Below are positions 1-9,816 of a stretch of DNA of 64,000 bases, one piece after another. Source of the stretch: Paraglaciecola mesophila KMM 241. GTDB lineage: Bacteria > Pseudomonadota > Gammaproteobacteria > Enterobacterales > Alteromonadaceae. The stretch covers positions 1 to 64,000 of the forward strand of contig NZ_BAEP01000051.1 of the NCBI RefSeq assembly GCF_000315015.1, in the 5' to 3' direction. The notes under the pieces were generated by a model, which had not been told where the DNA came from, searched no databases, and worked only from the letters and a program-made list of their open reading frames with translations. Every line of letters starts with the position of its first letter. The stretch's first letter is position 1. Made by a program: the position numbers and the translations under genes.

Positions 1-41
1 GTTCAGTCGCCTTTTTCGTATTTGCTCAAATGAGACATCTG

Positions 42-416
42 TTAAGCAAACATGTGAGTCGCCAGGGTTTGCTGAATGCCAACCACTGTGTCTTTCTTAA
101 GTTCTTTTTCAATCGGCTGTTCTTGCCCTGACACCCAAATTTTTAGCTCGGCGTCTAAATCAAAATGCCCAGCGGTTTCAATTTTAAATTGGGTGATGGC
201 CCGATAAGGAATGGAATGGTAATCCACCTTGCGGCCGGTCAAGCCTTGTTTATCAATCAGTAACAAGCGCTTATTGGTGAATACGTACATATCGCGTACC
301 ACTTTAAACACTTGCTGAACCTCTTCTGTAGCGCCGATAATCGGTGCTAGTTCTTCGCTCACATCACTGACATCGATTTCAGATGCGTTGCCCATGATGG
401 CGTCAAGTAATCCCAT
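42..416 (-). CDS. PH-domain (bPH-type) protein
   Basis: A 124-residue protein resembling the bacterial pleckstrin-homology-like families. These fold as a PH-type beta barrel; the cellular role is unknown. The N-terminal 25 residues are acidic. The core has the family-typical run VFTNKRLLLIDKQG (about residues 45-58) followed by the strand SIPYRAITQFKIE. There is no signal peptide or membrane segment, so it is probably cytosolic. An AAGGAGA ribosome site lies just upstream of the ATG. It is divergent from the dehydratase-like gene, with about 120 bp between. The family call is from the sequence pattern; the function is not known. Confidence 0.7.
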   Translation of the reverse strand: MGLLDAIMGNASEIDVSDVSEELAPIIGATEEVQQVFKVVRDMYVFTNKRLLLIDKQGLTGRKVDYHSIPYRAITQFKIETAGHFDLDAELKIWVSGQEQPIEKELKKDTVVGIQQTLATHMFA

Positions 417-537
417 GTTGTTCTCCTTTTTAGATTTTACCTAGTAAAACCGATTTTGTGTAAAAAGAGAACTAATAACGGGTGTTAGCTCATGCTAAAG
501 TGCTTATCGGCTTTATTTATCAAGGAGTTGTTATTAC

Positions 538-1554
538 ATGCCTAGTGTGAACTTTGCTGATATCAGTGCGGCTAGATTACGTATTTCACGTTATGTGCAC
601 ACGAGCGAACTGATGACATCCGCGTTACTCAATCGTTGGCTTGGGCACGAAGTTCTGTTTAAAACCGAATGCTTACAGCGCACAGGTGCTTTTAAGCTGC
701 GTGGCGCATTGAATACCCTGCTGCATGCGAGAGAAAAAGACGTTCCCATTAAACGAGTGGTAGCCAGCAGTTCGGGCAATCACGCCCAAGCAGTGGCGTA
801 TGCTGCGTCTTTGTTTGGTATTCCTGTGACTATTTTTAGTGCGCAAAACATCTCAAAAATTAAAGCGGCTGCCACTCGGGCTTACGGGGCTGAGTTGCGC
901 CTATTCCCATTACGAGATGAAGCGGACAATGCCGTGGCACAAGCAGCAGATGAGCCGGGCACGTTGTGGATCCCGCCCTTTAATCACCCGGATGTCATTG
1001 CAGGGCAGGGTACGGTTACCGCAGAAATACTAGAGCAAACCACTGACGTGAATGCCATTTTCATGCCTTGTGGCGGTGGGGGATTAGCCTCAGGTAGCAT
1101 GCTAGCCGCACGCGCGTTAAGCCCACAAACTAAAGTGATCGCGAGTGAGCCGCTGGCGGGTAACGATGCGGCGCAATCTTTGCGCTTGGGCAGTATTCAG
1201 CGCTTAATAACACCGGCTAAAACACTCGCGGATGGTGCCGCAACGCCAGCGGTAGGCGAACATACCTATCCACTGATTCAACAGCTAGACGGTTTTTACG
1301 AAGTGGATGAAACGCAAATTGCCTACTGGACGCAGTGGCTACAGCATTTATTAAAGTTGCATGTTGAGCCCACAAGCGCCATGAGTATGCATGGCGTGGT
1401 TAACTATTTGGCCAAGCAAAGCGCACCGCAAAAAGTGGTGGTGATTTTGTCTGGGGGAAATATCGATGCACAAAAAATGCAGCAAATTTGGCAACAAGAT
1501 CATTTAATCAATCAACCAAGTTTACCCAGTGTGCCGCTGGCTTCGGTGATTTAG
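538..1554 (+). CDS. PLP-dependent serine/threonine dehydratase-like enzyme
   Basis: Fold type II PLP enzyme of the threonine dehydratase/serine racemase family, 338 residues without a C-terminal ACT domain. It therefore resembles the catabolic (TdcB-like) or serine racemase type rather than IlvA. The PLP lysine lies in QRTGAFKLRGA (about residues 45-55), the substrate loop is SSGNHAQA, and the phosphate-binding loop is CGGGGLASG. The likely reaction is deamination of serine or threonine to a 2-oxoacid, or a related beta-elimination. The substrate cannot be fixed from sequence. The start is supported by AAGGAG about 11 nt upstream. The gene ends at a bidirectional terminator shared with aguB. 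Confidence 0.8.
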   Translation: MPSVNFADISAARLRISRYVHTSELMTSALLNRWLGHEVLFKTECLQRTGAFKLRGALNTLLHAREKDVPIKRVVASSSGNHAQAVAYAASLFGIPVTIFSAQNISKIKAAATRAYGAELRLFPLRDEADNAVAQAADEPGTLWIPPFNHPDVIAGQGTVTAEILEQTTDVNAIFMPCGGGGLASGSMLAARALSPQTKVIASEPLAGNDAAQSLRLGSIQRLITPAKTLADGAATPAVGEHTYPLIQQLDGFYEVDETQIAYWTQWLQHLLKLHVEPTSAMSMHGVVNYLAKQSAPQKVVVILSGGNIDAQKMQQIWQQDHLINQPSLPSVPLASVI

Positions 1555-1595
1555 CTCCTCTTGGTTCCTTCTGCATTCCTTTTGGATTTACACAT

Positions 1596-1634
1596 AAAAA
1601 AAGCCCCAATGATTTGGTCAGTGGGGCTTTTTTT
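1596..1634. terminator. bidirectional rho-independent terminator
   Basis: A perfect 13-bp inverted repeat, AAAAAAAGCCCCA and TGGGGCTTTTTTT, with a 13-nt loop. It lies between the convergent dehydratase-like gene and aguB. It has an A-tract on one side and a T-tract on the other, so it can stop transcription from both directions. Confidence 0.9.
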
Positions 1635-1648
1635 ATGCGCTACGATAT

Positions 1649-2557
1649 TTAGTCGCGCCAGCGCTTGGTCATGTCTTCGTAGGCGTCGATACGACGATCC
1701 CGGAAGTAGGGCCAAATGCGCTTGACTTGTTCCGTGCGGGCTAAATCCAATTCAACCATCAAGTTTTGTTCGCTGTCAGCATCGGCTTGGGCGAGGATCT
1801 CCCCTTGTGGGCCTGCAATAAAACTTTGCCCCCAAAATTGAATGCCGTTGTCGCCTTCTACTGGCGATGCTTCAAAGCCAGTGCGGTTTGCCACTATAAC
1901 GGGAACTGAATTCGCCACAGCGTGTGAGCGCTGAATGGTTTGCCACGCACCGAATTGTCTTTGTTGTTCCTCTACTGTGTCGGCTGGATCCCAACCAATT
2001 GCAGTGGGGTAGAACAACATATCTGCGCCACGCATGGCCATCAAACGAGCTGCTTCTGGATACCATTGATCCCAACATACTAGTACACCCAATTTACCGA
2101 CACTGGTTTGGATTGGCTCAAAGCCCATGTCGCCTGGTGTGAAGTAAAACTTCTCGTAAAAACCAGGGTCATCGGGAATGTGCATCTTGCGATACTTGCC
2201 GACCATGCCTAATTGGCGATCGAACACCACGGCGGTGTTGTGATACAAACCTGAACCACGTTTTTCAAACAAAGACGTAATTAAAACGATGTCTAACTTG
2301 GCGGCTAGCTCGGCAAAGTAATCCGTAGCTGGGCCTGGAATAGGTTCAGCTAAATCGAAAAAATCAGTGTTTTCTTGCTGGCAGAAGTACAGGGTGCTGT
2401 GCAATTCTTGCAGCATGACTAGTTCGCAACCTTGCTCGGCGAGTTTTGTTACTTGTTCAGCGCTACGCTGCCAACTGAGTTGCTTGTCATTATTGGCAAC
2501 CGCTTGTTGAACAACTCCTACCTTTAGGGTTTTGGCGGTTTGTGGGGTGCGGCTCAT
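1649..2557 (-). CDS. aguB: N-carbamoylputrescine amidase
   Basis: Nitrilase-superfamily enzyme of 302 residues that hydrolyses N-carbamoylputrescine to putrescine, CO2 and ammonia. The Glu-Lys-Cys triad is visible: LQELHST (Glu near residue 50), YRKMHIPDDPG (Lys near 124) and LVCWDQWYPEAARL (Cys near 158). The length is typical for AguB. Its start overlaps the stop of the upstream aguA as ATGA, so the two are translationally coupled and form the complete agmatine-to-putrescine route. An AGGAG site precedes the ATG. Confidence 0.93.
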   Translation of the reverse strand: MSRTPQTAKTLKVGVVQQAVANNDKQLSWQRSAEQVTKLAEQGCELVMLQELHSTLYFCQQENTDFFDLAEPIPGPATDYFAELAAKLDIVLITSLFEKRGSGLYHNTAVVFDRQLGMVGKYRKMHIPDDPGFYEKFYFTPGDMGFEPIQTSVGKLGVLVCWDQWYPEAARLMAMRGADMLFYPTAIGWDPADTVEEQQRQFGAWQTIQRSHAVANSVPVIVANRTGFEASPVEGDNGIQFWGQSFIAGPQGEILAQADADSEQNLMVELDLARTEQVKRIWPYFRDRRIDAYEDMTKRWRD

Positions 2558-3606
2558 AACTCACTGACTCCTGTTGCTAGTTTTTTACTAATGTCGAACG
2601 TTAATGTGCTAACCGGAACTTGCATACTAATACAATGCAAGCTGCCAAATTGCTGAACCAAGGGTAAGCAGTTTATTGGCACTATGGTATGGTCAGGATA
2701 GGCCTTTGCCATGACATCCATGGCAAGTTGGTCTTGTGGCTGCTGATATATAGGACATAAGATCTGTTTATTATTTATCAAGTAGTTGGCATAAGAAGCA
2801 GGCAGCCGCTCGCCTTGCTGGTTAAACACTTGGGGCAACGGGAGTTCAAAGATATCATGTTCTGGCATGGCAGCTTTGCACTCATCCACTAGGGCCGCTA
2901 AGCCAGTATAGTGAGTGTCATCGGGTACATTAAATGCTGATTGCACCACCAGGCCATCATGGGGGGTAAAACGCACTAGGGTATCAATGTGGCCGTCTGT
3001 GTCATCACCTTCTAAATGCCCTTGCTGGAATATATGTACACTCTTGGCGCCCAGTGCAACTTTAAAAGCCCCGCGATACTGAGACATCGTCATGTCGCTA
3101 TTACGCTCAGGATTCGATAAACAAAACTCTGTTGACAACAACACACCTGCATCGTCTATTTCCAATGCGCCGCCTTCAGCAACAATATCGAAACTCTGTA
3201 GCGGTAAACGGCATAAGCCTGCTAACACTTGCTGGTTTATCATGTTGTCTTTTTTAGCATCGAACTTATTGCCCCAGCCGTTAAAGTTGAACTCGATGGG
3301 CTGCATGCCACCTGAACTGTGGCAAGTTAAAAAGCCATAATCTCGAACCCAAGTGTCGTTGTAATCGGCGCGTACTAATAGCACACGATCAATGGGCTGA
3401 TTAAAATCTTGGCTCAAGGACCTAAAAGTAGGCATTTCTTGTCCGCGAATAAGGAGTATGACCCCAGTACCAGCTTGGTTAAGCGTGGCCATAATCGTCA
3501 AATAGACTTGGCGAACGTCGGCAAGCCAAGGTTGCCAATCTGTTTTTTGATCGGGCCAAGCAAGAATAATGGCTTCTTGAGGCGCCCATTCAGGGAGTAA
3601 TCGCAT
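2554..3606 (-). CDS. aguA: agmatine deiminase
   Basis: Peptidyl-arginine-deiminase-fold enzyme converting agmatine to N-carbamoylputrescine and ammonia. Family motifs are clear: DNTW-like NDTWVRDYG, EGGALEIDD, EGDDTDGHIDT with the catalytic His/Asp, and the C-terminal nucleophile Cys in GSLHCISMQVP. I place the start at the ATG giving MRLLPEWAPQE, which matches where relatives begin. An in-frame GTG at 3621 would add five residues, and neither start has a strong ribosome site. It is the first gene of the aguA-aguB operon. I see no AguR-type regulator next to it. Confidence 0.92.
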   Translation of the reverse strand: MRLLPEWAPQEAIILAWPDQKTDWQPWLADVRQVYLTIMATLNQAGTGVILLIRGQEMPTFRSLSQDFNQPIDRVLLVRADYNDTWVRDYGFLTCHSSGGMQPIEFNFNGWGNKFDAKKDNMINQQVLAGLCRLPLQSFDIVAEGGALEIDDAGVLLSTEFCLSNPERNSDMTMSQYRGAFKVALGAKSVHIFQQGHLEGDDTDGHIDTLVRFTPHDGLVVQSAFNVPDDTHYTGLAALVDECKAAMPEHDIFELPLPQVFNQQGERLPASYANYLINNKQILCPIYQQPQDQLAMDVMAKAYPDHTIVPINCLPLVQQFGSLHCISMQVPVSTLTFDISKKLATGVSEL

Positions 3607-4123
3607 AAAATTTACCGTCACAAATTAAAGTTGCTCAATATTCGCGGAGTATAATGATAACCATCAGGCGGGTCTTGTGAATTTTGCCTGTTTAGCGCTA
3701 AATTTTTGGTCGATGCAATGCGCTTGTCTCAATCCTCATGAAAACTGTCCAGTAAAATTCTGTAATAAAAATTACATATTTTGTAATTTAACAACGTTTT
3801 AACGTGAAAATCAGGCTGTTAATTCATATATTGTTTAACTTTTAATCTATTTTTGATTTTTAAGAGACATTACTTTCAGTTTTAAACAGATGTTTTTGGA
3901 ATAAATAGGAATATTCATTTCAATTATGAGTATATATAAATGAAAAATACTGTTAAAATTCAATGGCTTACAAATGTTATTTTTGTGTAACTCCTTGTTT
4001 TACATGCTTTTTACTACTTTCGTACAATAAAACCACAGACATGATCATCAAATTCATGGATATTTCAGTGGCAGGCAGAACCTGCTGAACACTTAATTAG
4101 CTAACCAATATTTGGAGCACACA
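3607..4123. other. AT-rich intergenic region before the DUF3718 gene
   Basis: About 515 bp without a convincing gene, clearly more AT-rich than its neighbours. It must hold the aguA promoter (leftward) and the promoter of the DUF3718 gene (rightward; see the candidate at 3999-4028). I saw no strong hairpin, repeat or RNA gene. Confidence 0.6.
3999..4028 (+). promoter_or_regulatory. candidate sigma-70 promoter for the DUF3718 gene
   Basis: TTTACA and TACAAT hexamers separated by 18 nt, about 95 nt upstream of the DUF3718 start codon, in AT-rich DNA. Each hexamer differs from consensus at one position (TTGACA, TATAAT). This is assigned by eye only. Confidence 0.45.
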
Positions 4124-4444
4124 ATGAAAAAAGTACTTATATCTCTCGTCGCGTTGACAGCCTTTAATGCAAGCGCTGGTATGGAATCAAGCAGCAAAGT
4201 GCGTTTCGCAGGTGACAGCGAATACTCGAGCTTCTGTAAAGCCGTAGTAAATGATGATCTTGGTATGCTTAAGCGCAGCCTACGTAGTAAAGTCGGTCAA
4301 GTAGCTGCAAGCTCTAATGATGTTCTTCGCAAGCTTGTATCGGCTGAAGGCATGAAGTGTAACGGTGTTGATTTGATTCAATTCTCAGAACAGCGTGAAG
4401 CATCACAAGTTAGTGCTTACCTAAAGACCAAAAACAATGCGTAA
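4124..4444 (+). CDS. secreted DUF3718 protein
   Basis: A 106-residue exported protein of the DUF3718 type, found mainly in Alteromonadales and relatives; function unknown. A clear signal peptide (MKKVLISLVALTAFNASA) precedes a small mature domain with two cysteines, in SSFCKAV and GMKCNG, which may form a disulfide in the periplasm. I chose the ATG with GGAG eight nucleotides upstream rather than an in-frame TTG four codons earlier. It is monocistronic, with its own promoter candidate and a strong terminator. Confidence 0.75.
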   Translation: MKKVLISLVALTAFNASAGMESSSKVRFAGDSEYSSFCKAVVNDDLGMLKRSLRSKVGQVAASSNDVLRKLVSAEGMKCNGVDLIQFSEQREASQVSAYLKTKNNA

Positions 4445-4475
4445 GAGGTCGCTTGATACCTCATTCAGCATAGGC

Positions 4476-4500
4476 AAATAGCCTGCCCAGCAGGCTATTT
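4476..4500 (+). terminator. rho-independent terminator after the DUF3718 gene
   Basis: A perfect 11-bp stem (AAATAGCCTGC and GCAGGCTATTT) with a 3-nt loop, about 30 nt after the stop codon and followed by T-rich sequence. Confidence 0.85.
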
Positions 4501-4547
4501 TAGCTTCTTTTTCTGTTAAAGAGCGCTATACGCTGTACTACATTCCC

Positions 4548-5927
4548 CTAAGGTTCTACCCTTCTTGCATTAAATTTCCCTGATTGTGTTTTTGACTGTC
4601 TATTAGACTGTTTCGTCATCCTAGATGGTGTTCTGTGTTGCTTGTTTTGTGACGCTCTTTTGACAGCTTTCGCTGGTTTAGAAACATAACGGTTTTTACC
4701 ATTGTTTCTGTCAGTACTTTGATGCTTAACACGCTGATGCTCGCTGCGCTGACTTTTAATCGTACGCTGGGGTTTTGTTCTTAACTGCTCTGTCTTTTGT
4801 CTACCTTGTTCAATTTTGTAAGACCGCCCGTTTGCTTGGGATGAACGTTTTGAAAACGTCTCGCCGTTACTTTTTCTACTTTGCTCAAAATGCGCTTTCT
4901 TTTTGCTGTCGGCACTCTTTTTGCTAAAGGCATTCTGTTTGTTATGAGCATTCTGCTCTCGCTTGTACTGCCCATGATTGCGGGCGCTTTGTTGGTGCTT
5001 CAAGCGCGAGACGACCTTATCCCTATGTATACGATTTTTCTGCATTTCAACGTTACGGCTGGTAACTGTGCGCTTATGGGTACCGTTATAGCCACGATGG
5101 TATTTTACTGAGCGTCTATGATGATTATTATGCTGCCATCTGGGGTAATTGCGCACTTTGCTATAGGTATATCTGTGGTTCGAACGGCGGTAACGATAGT
5201 CGTTATTGATCACCACGTAATTTTTGCGCCAATGAAAACCACCGAAGAAGAACCCTGCGCTGATATGAAATCGCGGACTCCAATGAAATCCTGAATGAAA
5301 GGTGTAGTGACGAGGCGAGCGCCAAAAAATGGGCTGGTGCACGGTCCACCACCAGTCACCATATACGACGCGAGTGTCATAGTAGGGCACGTAAACGGTT
5401 TCACGTTCAACACTATGGATCACTATTTTATCTTGCTCACGCTCGACATTTTGGTATTGGTTGTCTTGCAAATTCCCTTTGGCATACGCCCGGCTGCGCA
5501 GTGTTTGCACACTTTCTAACACTTGCTCTTCATTCGCTAAAAATGCATCGCCTAAGTCCTGCAGCCAATTCAGGTCTTTACTCATACGTTCGAGCAATTC
5601 AGTAAAGGGAGTCAGGGCAATGACGCTAGGGTCCCAATCTTGTTGTTCGGCAAGATCCAGAGCTTGTTGTTCAGACAGGTTAGCGTGCTCTTCACGCCAG
5701 CGAGCGGCTTGCACCACTTCGAGAGGATACGTTGCTCCAATCAGGATATGGGATAACAAAGAATCTGGATACAAGGCAATAGGCGCCAACATTTGGTCTA
5801 ATTTTGCTTGATGCAGCTCAACAGGTGGTTCAGCTTGGGTTTCTGCATGGGCCAATTGCAGCGCGACGCTAATCAACAGGCTTATGGCAGCCAAATAAAT
5901 GATGATGTACTTAGTGTTTCTGCCCAT
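4548..5927 (-). CDS. DUF3300 protein with a highly basic tail
   Basis: A 459-residue exported protein. Residues 1-28 form a signal peptide or anchor. The DUF3300 domain covers roughly residues 38-200 (KLDQMLAPIALYPDSLLSHI, then ALTPFTELLERMS and NLQDLGDAF). A Trp/His/Phe-rich stretch follows (about 190-240; HSGFHWSPRFHISAGFFFGG). The rest, to the C-terminus, is low-complexity sequence very rich in Lys, Arg, Gln, Ser and His, and probably disordered. The function of DUF3300 proteins is unknown; export to the periplasm or envelope is inferred. The basic tail could bind nucleic acid or polyanionic polysaccharide, which is speculation. No partner gene is adjacent. Confidence 0.75.
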   Translation of the reverse strand: MGRNTKYIIIYLAAISLLISVALQLAHAETQAEPPVELHQAKLDQMLAPIALYPDSLLSHILIGATYPLEVVQAARWREEHANLSEQQALDLAEQQDWDPSVIALTPFTELLERMSKDLNWLQDLGDAFLANEEQVLESVQTLRSRAYAKGNLQDNQYQNVEREQDKIVIHSVERETVYVPYYDTRVVYGDWWWTVHQPIFWRSPRHYTFHSGFHWSPRFHISAGFFFGGFHWRKNYVVINNDYRYRRSNHRYTYSKVRNYPRWQHNNHHRRSVKYHRGYNGTHKRTVTSRNVEMQKNRIHRDKVVSRLKHQQSARNHGQYKREQNAHNKQNAFSKKSADSKKKAHFEQSRKSNGETFSKRSSQANGRSYKIEQGRQKTEQLRTKPQRTIKSQRSEHQRVKHQSTDRNNGKNRYVSKPAKAVKRASQNKQHRTPSRMTKQSNRQSKTQSGKFNARRVEP

Positions 5928-6087
5928 AGGACACCTCAGTTGTTTTACCTTTACACGATAGGTAAAGGTTATACGGTGACTGTAGTGTGGGCGGTTAAGG
6001 CTTAATCTAAACTGAATCGAGGCTTAAGTGAGTTATTTATGTCTCGTTGGGGAAGCTAAGGCCGCGAACACGGCCTAACTTAAATGA

Positions 6088-6702
6088 TTATTTAAGTAGA
6101 TGTGGGTCAAACTCATGGCCCAATTTTTCCGTTTTAGTGCGAATATAATGGCGGTTGTCATCTGTAATGCCGTGGTCAATTGGCGTGCGGCTAACCACTT
6201 CAATGCCCATCGCTTCAAGCGCCTTACGCTTCTTAGGATTATTGGTCATCAAATTTACGCGTTGCACATTTAAAGTATCAAGCATTAACTTACACATATC
6301 GTATTCTCGCAAGTCAGCGTCGAACCCTAGATGCTCATTTGCTTCAACCGTATCTAAGCCTTGGTCTTGCAAATTATACGCTCGAATTTTATTTAACAAG
6401 CCAATGCCACGTCCTTCTTGGCGTAAATAAAGCAGCACACCTTTGCCTTGTTCTACAATATTTTGTAGCGCCTTTTCTAACTGTGCGCCGCAGTCACATC
6501 GGGTACTGAATAACGCGTCTCCGGTTAAGCATTCAGAATGAATTCTCATGGGTATCACATCACCAGATTGCCATTGTCCGAAAGTTAAGGCGACATGTTC
6601 TTGTTCGGTTGCGGTTTCAACGAACCCGTGTATGGTGAACTGGCCCCAGCGCGTGGGAAGAGAGGCTGAGCTCACGAATTCGTACTTCTGAAGTTGTTTC
6701 AT
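6088..6702 (-). CDS. ribA: GTP cyclohydrolase II
   Basis: A 204-residue RibA that opens the imidazole ring of GTP to give the first riboflavin intermediate, plus formate and pyrophosphate. The zinc ligands lie in [20 protein letters not shown]. The GTP-binding and catalytic segment is [20 protein letters not shown], and the conserved DTVEAN and TNNPKK motifs follow. It is a stand-alone enzyme, not fused to RibB, with the usual length for gammaproteobacterial RibA. I saw no FMN riboswitch upstream, as expected because that element sits before ribB. Confidence 0.95.
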   Translation of the reverse strand: MKQLQKYEFVSSASLPTRWGQFTIHGFVETATEQEHVALTFGQWQSGDVIPMRIHSECLTGDALFSTRCDCGAQLEKALQNIVEQGKGVLLYLRQEGRGIGLLNKIRAYNLQDQGLDTVEANEHLGFDADLREYDMCKLMLDTLNVQRVNLMTNNPKKRKALEAMGIEVVSRTPIDHGITDDNRHYIRTKTEKLGHEFDPHLLK

Positions 6703-6790
6703 AATTTTGCTTGCTGACTTGTAAAAGTTATTTAAAGGGCTGTCACACTGGATGAAAATATGGGTGCGGAATATTTAAATACAAGTGTCT

Positions 6791-9694
6791 CTACGGCCCC
6801 GCTTCTGAATTAAAGACACTGTTTTGGTCTGTCATTGTGCTTAGCGAGATGGGTTTATTCACGCCAAAGCCTTGAACAAAATCAACGCCAATTTTACCCA
6901 ATTCCACCATGATCTCTTTTGACTCTACATATTCTGCTACGGTTTGTATTTTCATCGCACTGGCGATGTCTTTGATGGAAGTGACCATAGCCATATCGAC
7001 GGGATCAATAAGAATATTTTTAACGAATTCGCCGTCAATTTTAACTTGGTCCACGGGCAGATTTTTTAGATAATTGTATGATGAAAAGCCGCTGCCAAAG
7101 TCATCTAGAGCGAACGTACAGCCAAGCGCTTTAAATGTATCAATAAACTCAATGGTTTCGTCGAGTTTTAAGATAGCCATGCTTTCTGTTATCTCGAAAC
7201 AGATCTTATTGTGAGGCACTTGGTATTTTTCAAACGCGCTCAAAATAAACAGTTTAAGATCCTGCTCACCCAGTGAATGGCCACTTAAGTTGATATTACA
7301 ACGCATAAGATCTGCCTTGTGCTGCGGGTTTTGTGCTAACCAGGCAAAATAAGTGTCGATAACCCAACGGTCAATTTTGGCACTGAGGTTATAGCGCTCG
7401 GCCGCAGGTAAGAATTCATTGGGTAGTATGCGCTGGTCATGTTCATCCACTAAACGCAACAATATTTCGTAGTGATGCCCCTTAGCAATAGATGTCATCG
7501 GCATATACGTTTGGCAATGAAGTTCAAAACCGTTGTGACTCAGTGCGTGTTGTATACGGGGTAGCCAACTCAACTGAGATTCGTATTTAGCTATTTGCTT
7601 GTCTGTTGAGGAGTAAGTGTGAAGTCGGTTCCTGCCATGTTTTTTCGCCATATAGCAGGCTGAATCGGCCATACTGAGCAGCTGCTCTGAGCTTGATATT
7701 GTGTCATTCCATGGTACTTGGCCAATGCTGACCCCAAGGGTCAAAGGGCGTTCTTCCCATGTAAACTCATGTGCTTGTACGGCATTTAATAGTTTATTGG
7801 CCAGCATAAAACTGTTCTGGGCATTATTGCCAACCAGCAAAATACCAAACTCATCTCCGCCTAAGCGACCTATTATGCCGTCATCGCTGACAATCTTTTT
7901 CATTAACTGCGAAAACTGCCTAAGTACAGCATCGCCGGCTTTATGGCCATGAGTATCGTTGATCGCTTTAAACTGATCGATGTTTACGTGCAATAAGGTC
8001 AATTCTTCTTGCTGTTGTTTAGCGAAGAGGATCGCTTCATGTAGGTGTTTCTCGAATGCTTGGCGCTGATAAAAGCCAGTTAGCGTATCGTGGCTGGCCA
8101 TGTACTCAATACTTTGGTGGTCAGACTTTCGCGCGCTAATGTCTACTACTGAGCCACAAATTAGTTTTTCACCAGTGTCGCCATTTTTGCTCAATTGAGC
8201 AGACACAGATAACCAAAGATCCTGATTCTGCCGTGTTTTACCGCGTAACTCTCTACTTAACGTGGTTTGGTTTTTATGGAGTTCACCTAGCAGCAGCTCC
8301 CGTTCATTTGGCTCTGCATACAAAGTGGACATCGTGGGCAAGTGTGCTTTCATTTGCGCCACGTCTTCATAGCCAAATATCTTCGCCATGGCTAGATTAG
8401 CCCGTAACAATTGACCATCGAGGCTGGAGATAAAGCGCCCTTCTGGTGCTTCTTCAAACATATCGACGAATTGTTGTAAGGCGCGAATAGAAGTTTGTTG
8501 CTCGTTGTAATGCCTAAATGCGTTGACTTTTTCGTGGGCGGCTATGGCAACAGCAATCAATACAATACCGATAATGATTAACGTGCTAAGGGTGAGTGAT
8601 AATTGTTCGGGAAAAGCCACCCAGTTTAGATAAAGTCCAATGTGTGCCACCGTAGTCAGGCTGATAAGCGTTAAACCCAAAGCAAACACGCGATTACTGA
8701 TGGTGTGTCCTTTGTAACGATAAAATATTGCTAACACGGCGATAACCACAATGGATGATATAGAAGCGCCAGATACCAATAAAATTTGTTGGTAGCTATT
8801 GAGTACAAACGCCGAAGCAGCACTTAGCCAACCCATGGCATATAGGAAATAGCGGTAGTAGGTAGGCAGTGGACGAAATATAGTGAAGGTTATTTTCGCT
8901 AATGAAAACAGCAACAGGGCACACAAAATAGTGCTTAGGTTGTCTATGTATTGATTAAAACCAGTGACATGACTCACCACACCTTGGCTATTTAAAAACA
9001 GCAGTAAATACGCTGTACTGGCCACCGAAAACCAAAAGCGCACCGGGCTGCGCAATAACGTATAGGTGACCAAAAAGTACAGCACCATCATGGTCAATGC
9101 GCCGCTGAACAAGGAAAAAATCGTGCTGTTTCGTTGTTCTTTTTGAATCAGTGCTGACTCTGATTTCACATCAAAAGCGAACACCAGTGGGCCTTCATCG
9201 CGGATCTTAATATAGATGTTTCGCGGCTGAGCATAAGGAATATCTACCGGAACCACGAATAACCTATGCTCAAAAGGGCGGTTATCATGAGGCCGTGTTG
9301 TACCTAGGCGGTATGAGTTAATGATCCTGTCTCTTTCATCTAACACGTAGATATCCAGCGCGTCGATACGTGGATTATCAATACTGATAAAAAAAGGTTG
9401 ATGATTACTATCGGTGCTCAGGGTAACTCTGCCCCAAAGGCTTTGATTTTTATTCAGAGGTTGTGGAGAGAAGGTATCACGCCAAGTTTTCAGTTCCTGC
9501 ACATCAGATAGCTGCACTTTGTTATCGGCTACAAGCCAATGGCTAGAGGTGATTAAATTCACGGAAGGCGTTGAGTCATTAATATTAACGCTGGTTTGCG
9601 TAGTTTGCGCCTTAAGCACCAGCCCAAATTGCATGATAAGCAGCAACATAAGGCACAGCAAGGAAGTAAAATAAGATGAGCGGCGCATTTTCAC
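6791..9694 (-). CDS. 7TM-PAS-GGDEF-EAL cyclic-di-GMP enzyme
   Basis: A 967-residue membrane protein. In order: a signal segment (about 12-30), a periplasmic 7TMR-DISMED2-type domain (45-190), seven membrane helices of the 7TMR-DISM type (195-395), a PAS domain (410-535), GGDEF (545-700) and EAL (715-955). The cyclase site reads GGDEF intact. The phosphodiesterase residues are mostly present: EILLR in place of EALLR, NINLSG, CFEITES, DDFGSGFSSYNYL, KIDGEF and QGF. It could therefore make or break c-di-GMP; the net activity cannot be told. DISMED2 domains are thought to bind carbohydrate-like ligands outside the cell. Confidence 0.9.
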   Translation of the reverse strand: MKMRRSSYFTSLLCLMLLLIMQFGLVLKAQTTQTSVNINDSTPSVNLITSSHWLVADNKVQLSDVQELKTWRDTFSPQPLNKNQSLWGRVTLSTDSNHQPFFISIDNPRIDALDIYVLDERDRIINSYRLGTTRPHDNRPFEHRLFVVPVDIPYAQPRNIYIKIRDEGPLVFAFDVKSESALIQKEQRNSTIFSLFSGALTMMVLYFLVTYTLLRSPVRFWFSVASTAYLLLFLNSQGVVSHVTGFNQYIDNLSTILCALLLFSLAKITFTIFRPLPTYYRYFLYAMGWLSAASAFVLNSYQQILLVSGASISSIVVIAVLAIFYRYKGHTISNRVFALGLTLISLTTVAHIGLYLNWVAFPEQLSLTLSTLIIIGIVLIAVAIAAHEKVNAFRHYNEQQTSIRALQQFVDMFEEAPEGRFISSLDGQLLRANLAMAKIFGYEDVAQMKAHLPTMSTLYAEPNERELLLGELHKNQTTLSRELRGKTRQNQDLWLSVSAQLSKNGDTGEKLICGSVVDISARKSDHQSIEYMASHDTLTGFYQRQAFEKHLHEAILFAKQQQEELTLLHVNIDQFKAINDTHGHKAGDAVLRQFSQLMKKIVSDDGIIGRLGGDEFGILLVGNNAQNSFMLANKLLNAVQAHEFTWEERPLTLGVSIGQVPWNDTISSSEQLLSMADSACYMAKKHGRNRLHTYSSTDKQIAKYESQLSWLPRIQHALSHNGFELHCQTYMPMTSIAKGHHYEILLRLVDEHDQRILPNEFLPAAERYNLSAKIDRWVIDTYFAWLAQNPQHKADLMRCNINLSGHSLGEQDLKLFILSAFEKYQVPHNKICFEITESMAILKLDETIEFIDTFKALGCTFALDDFGSGFSSYNYLKNLPVDQVKIDGEFVKNILIDPVDMAMVTSIKDIASAMKIQTVAEYVESKEIMVELGKIGVDFVQGFGVNKPISLSTMTDQNSVFNSEAGP

Positions 9695-9816
9695 AGTCTA
9701 AGAAACCAGAGCAAAGTTGGCTGCAGGCACGGTGTGCAACCTCGAGTTGTAATATGAAGCGTAGCCTAACATCGGATATTCCCTTTCAACAAAGAGTTTA
9801 TACTTATACATAGGGA

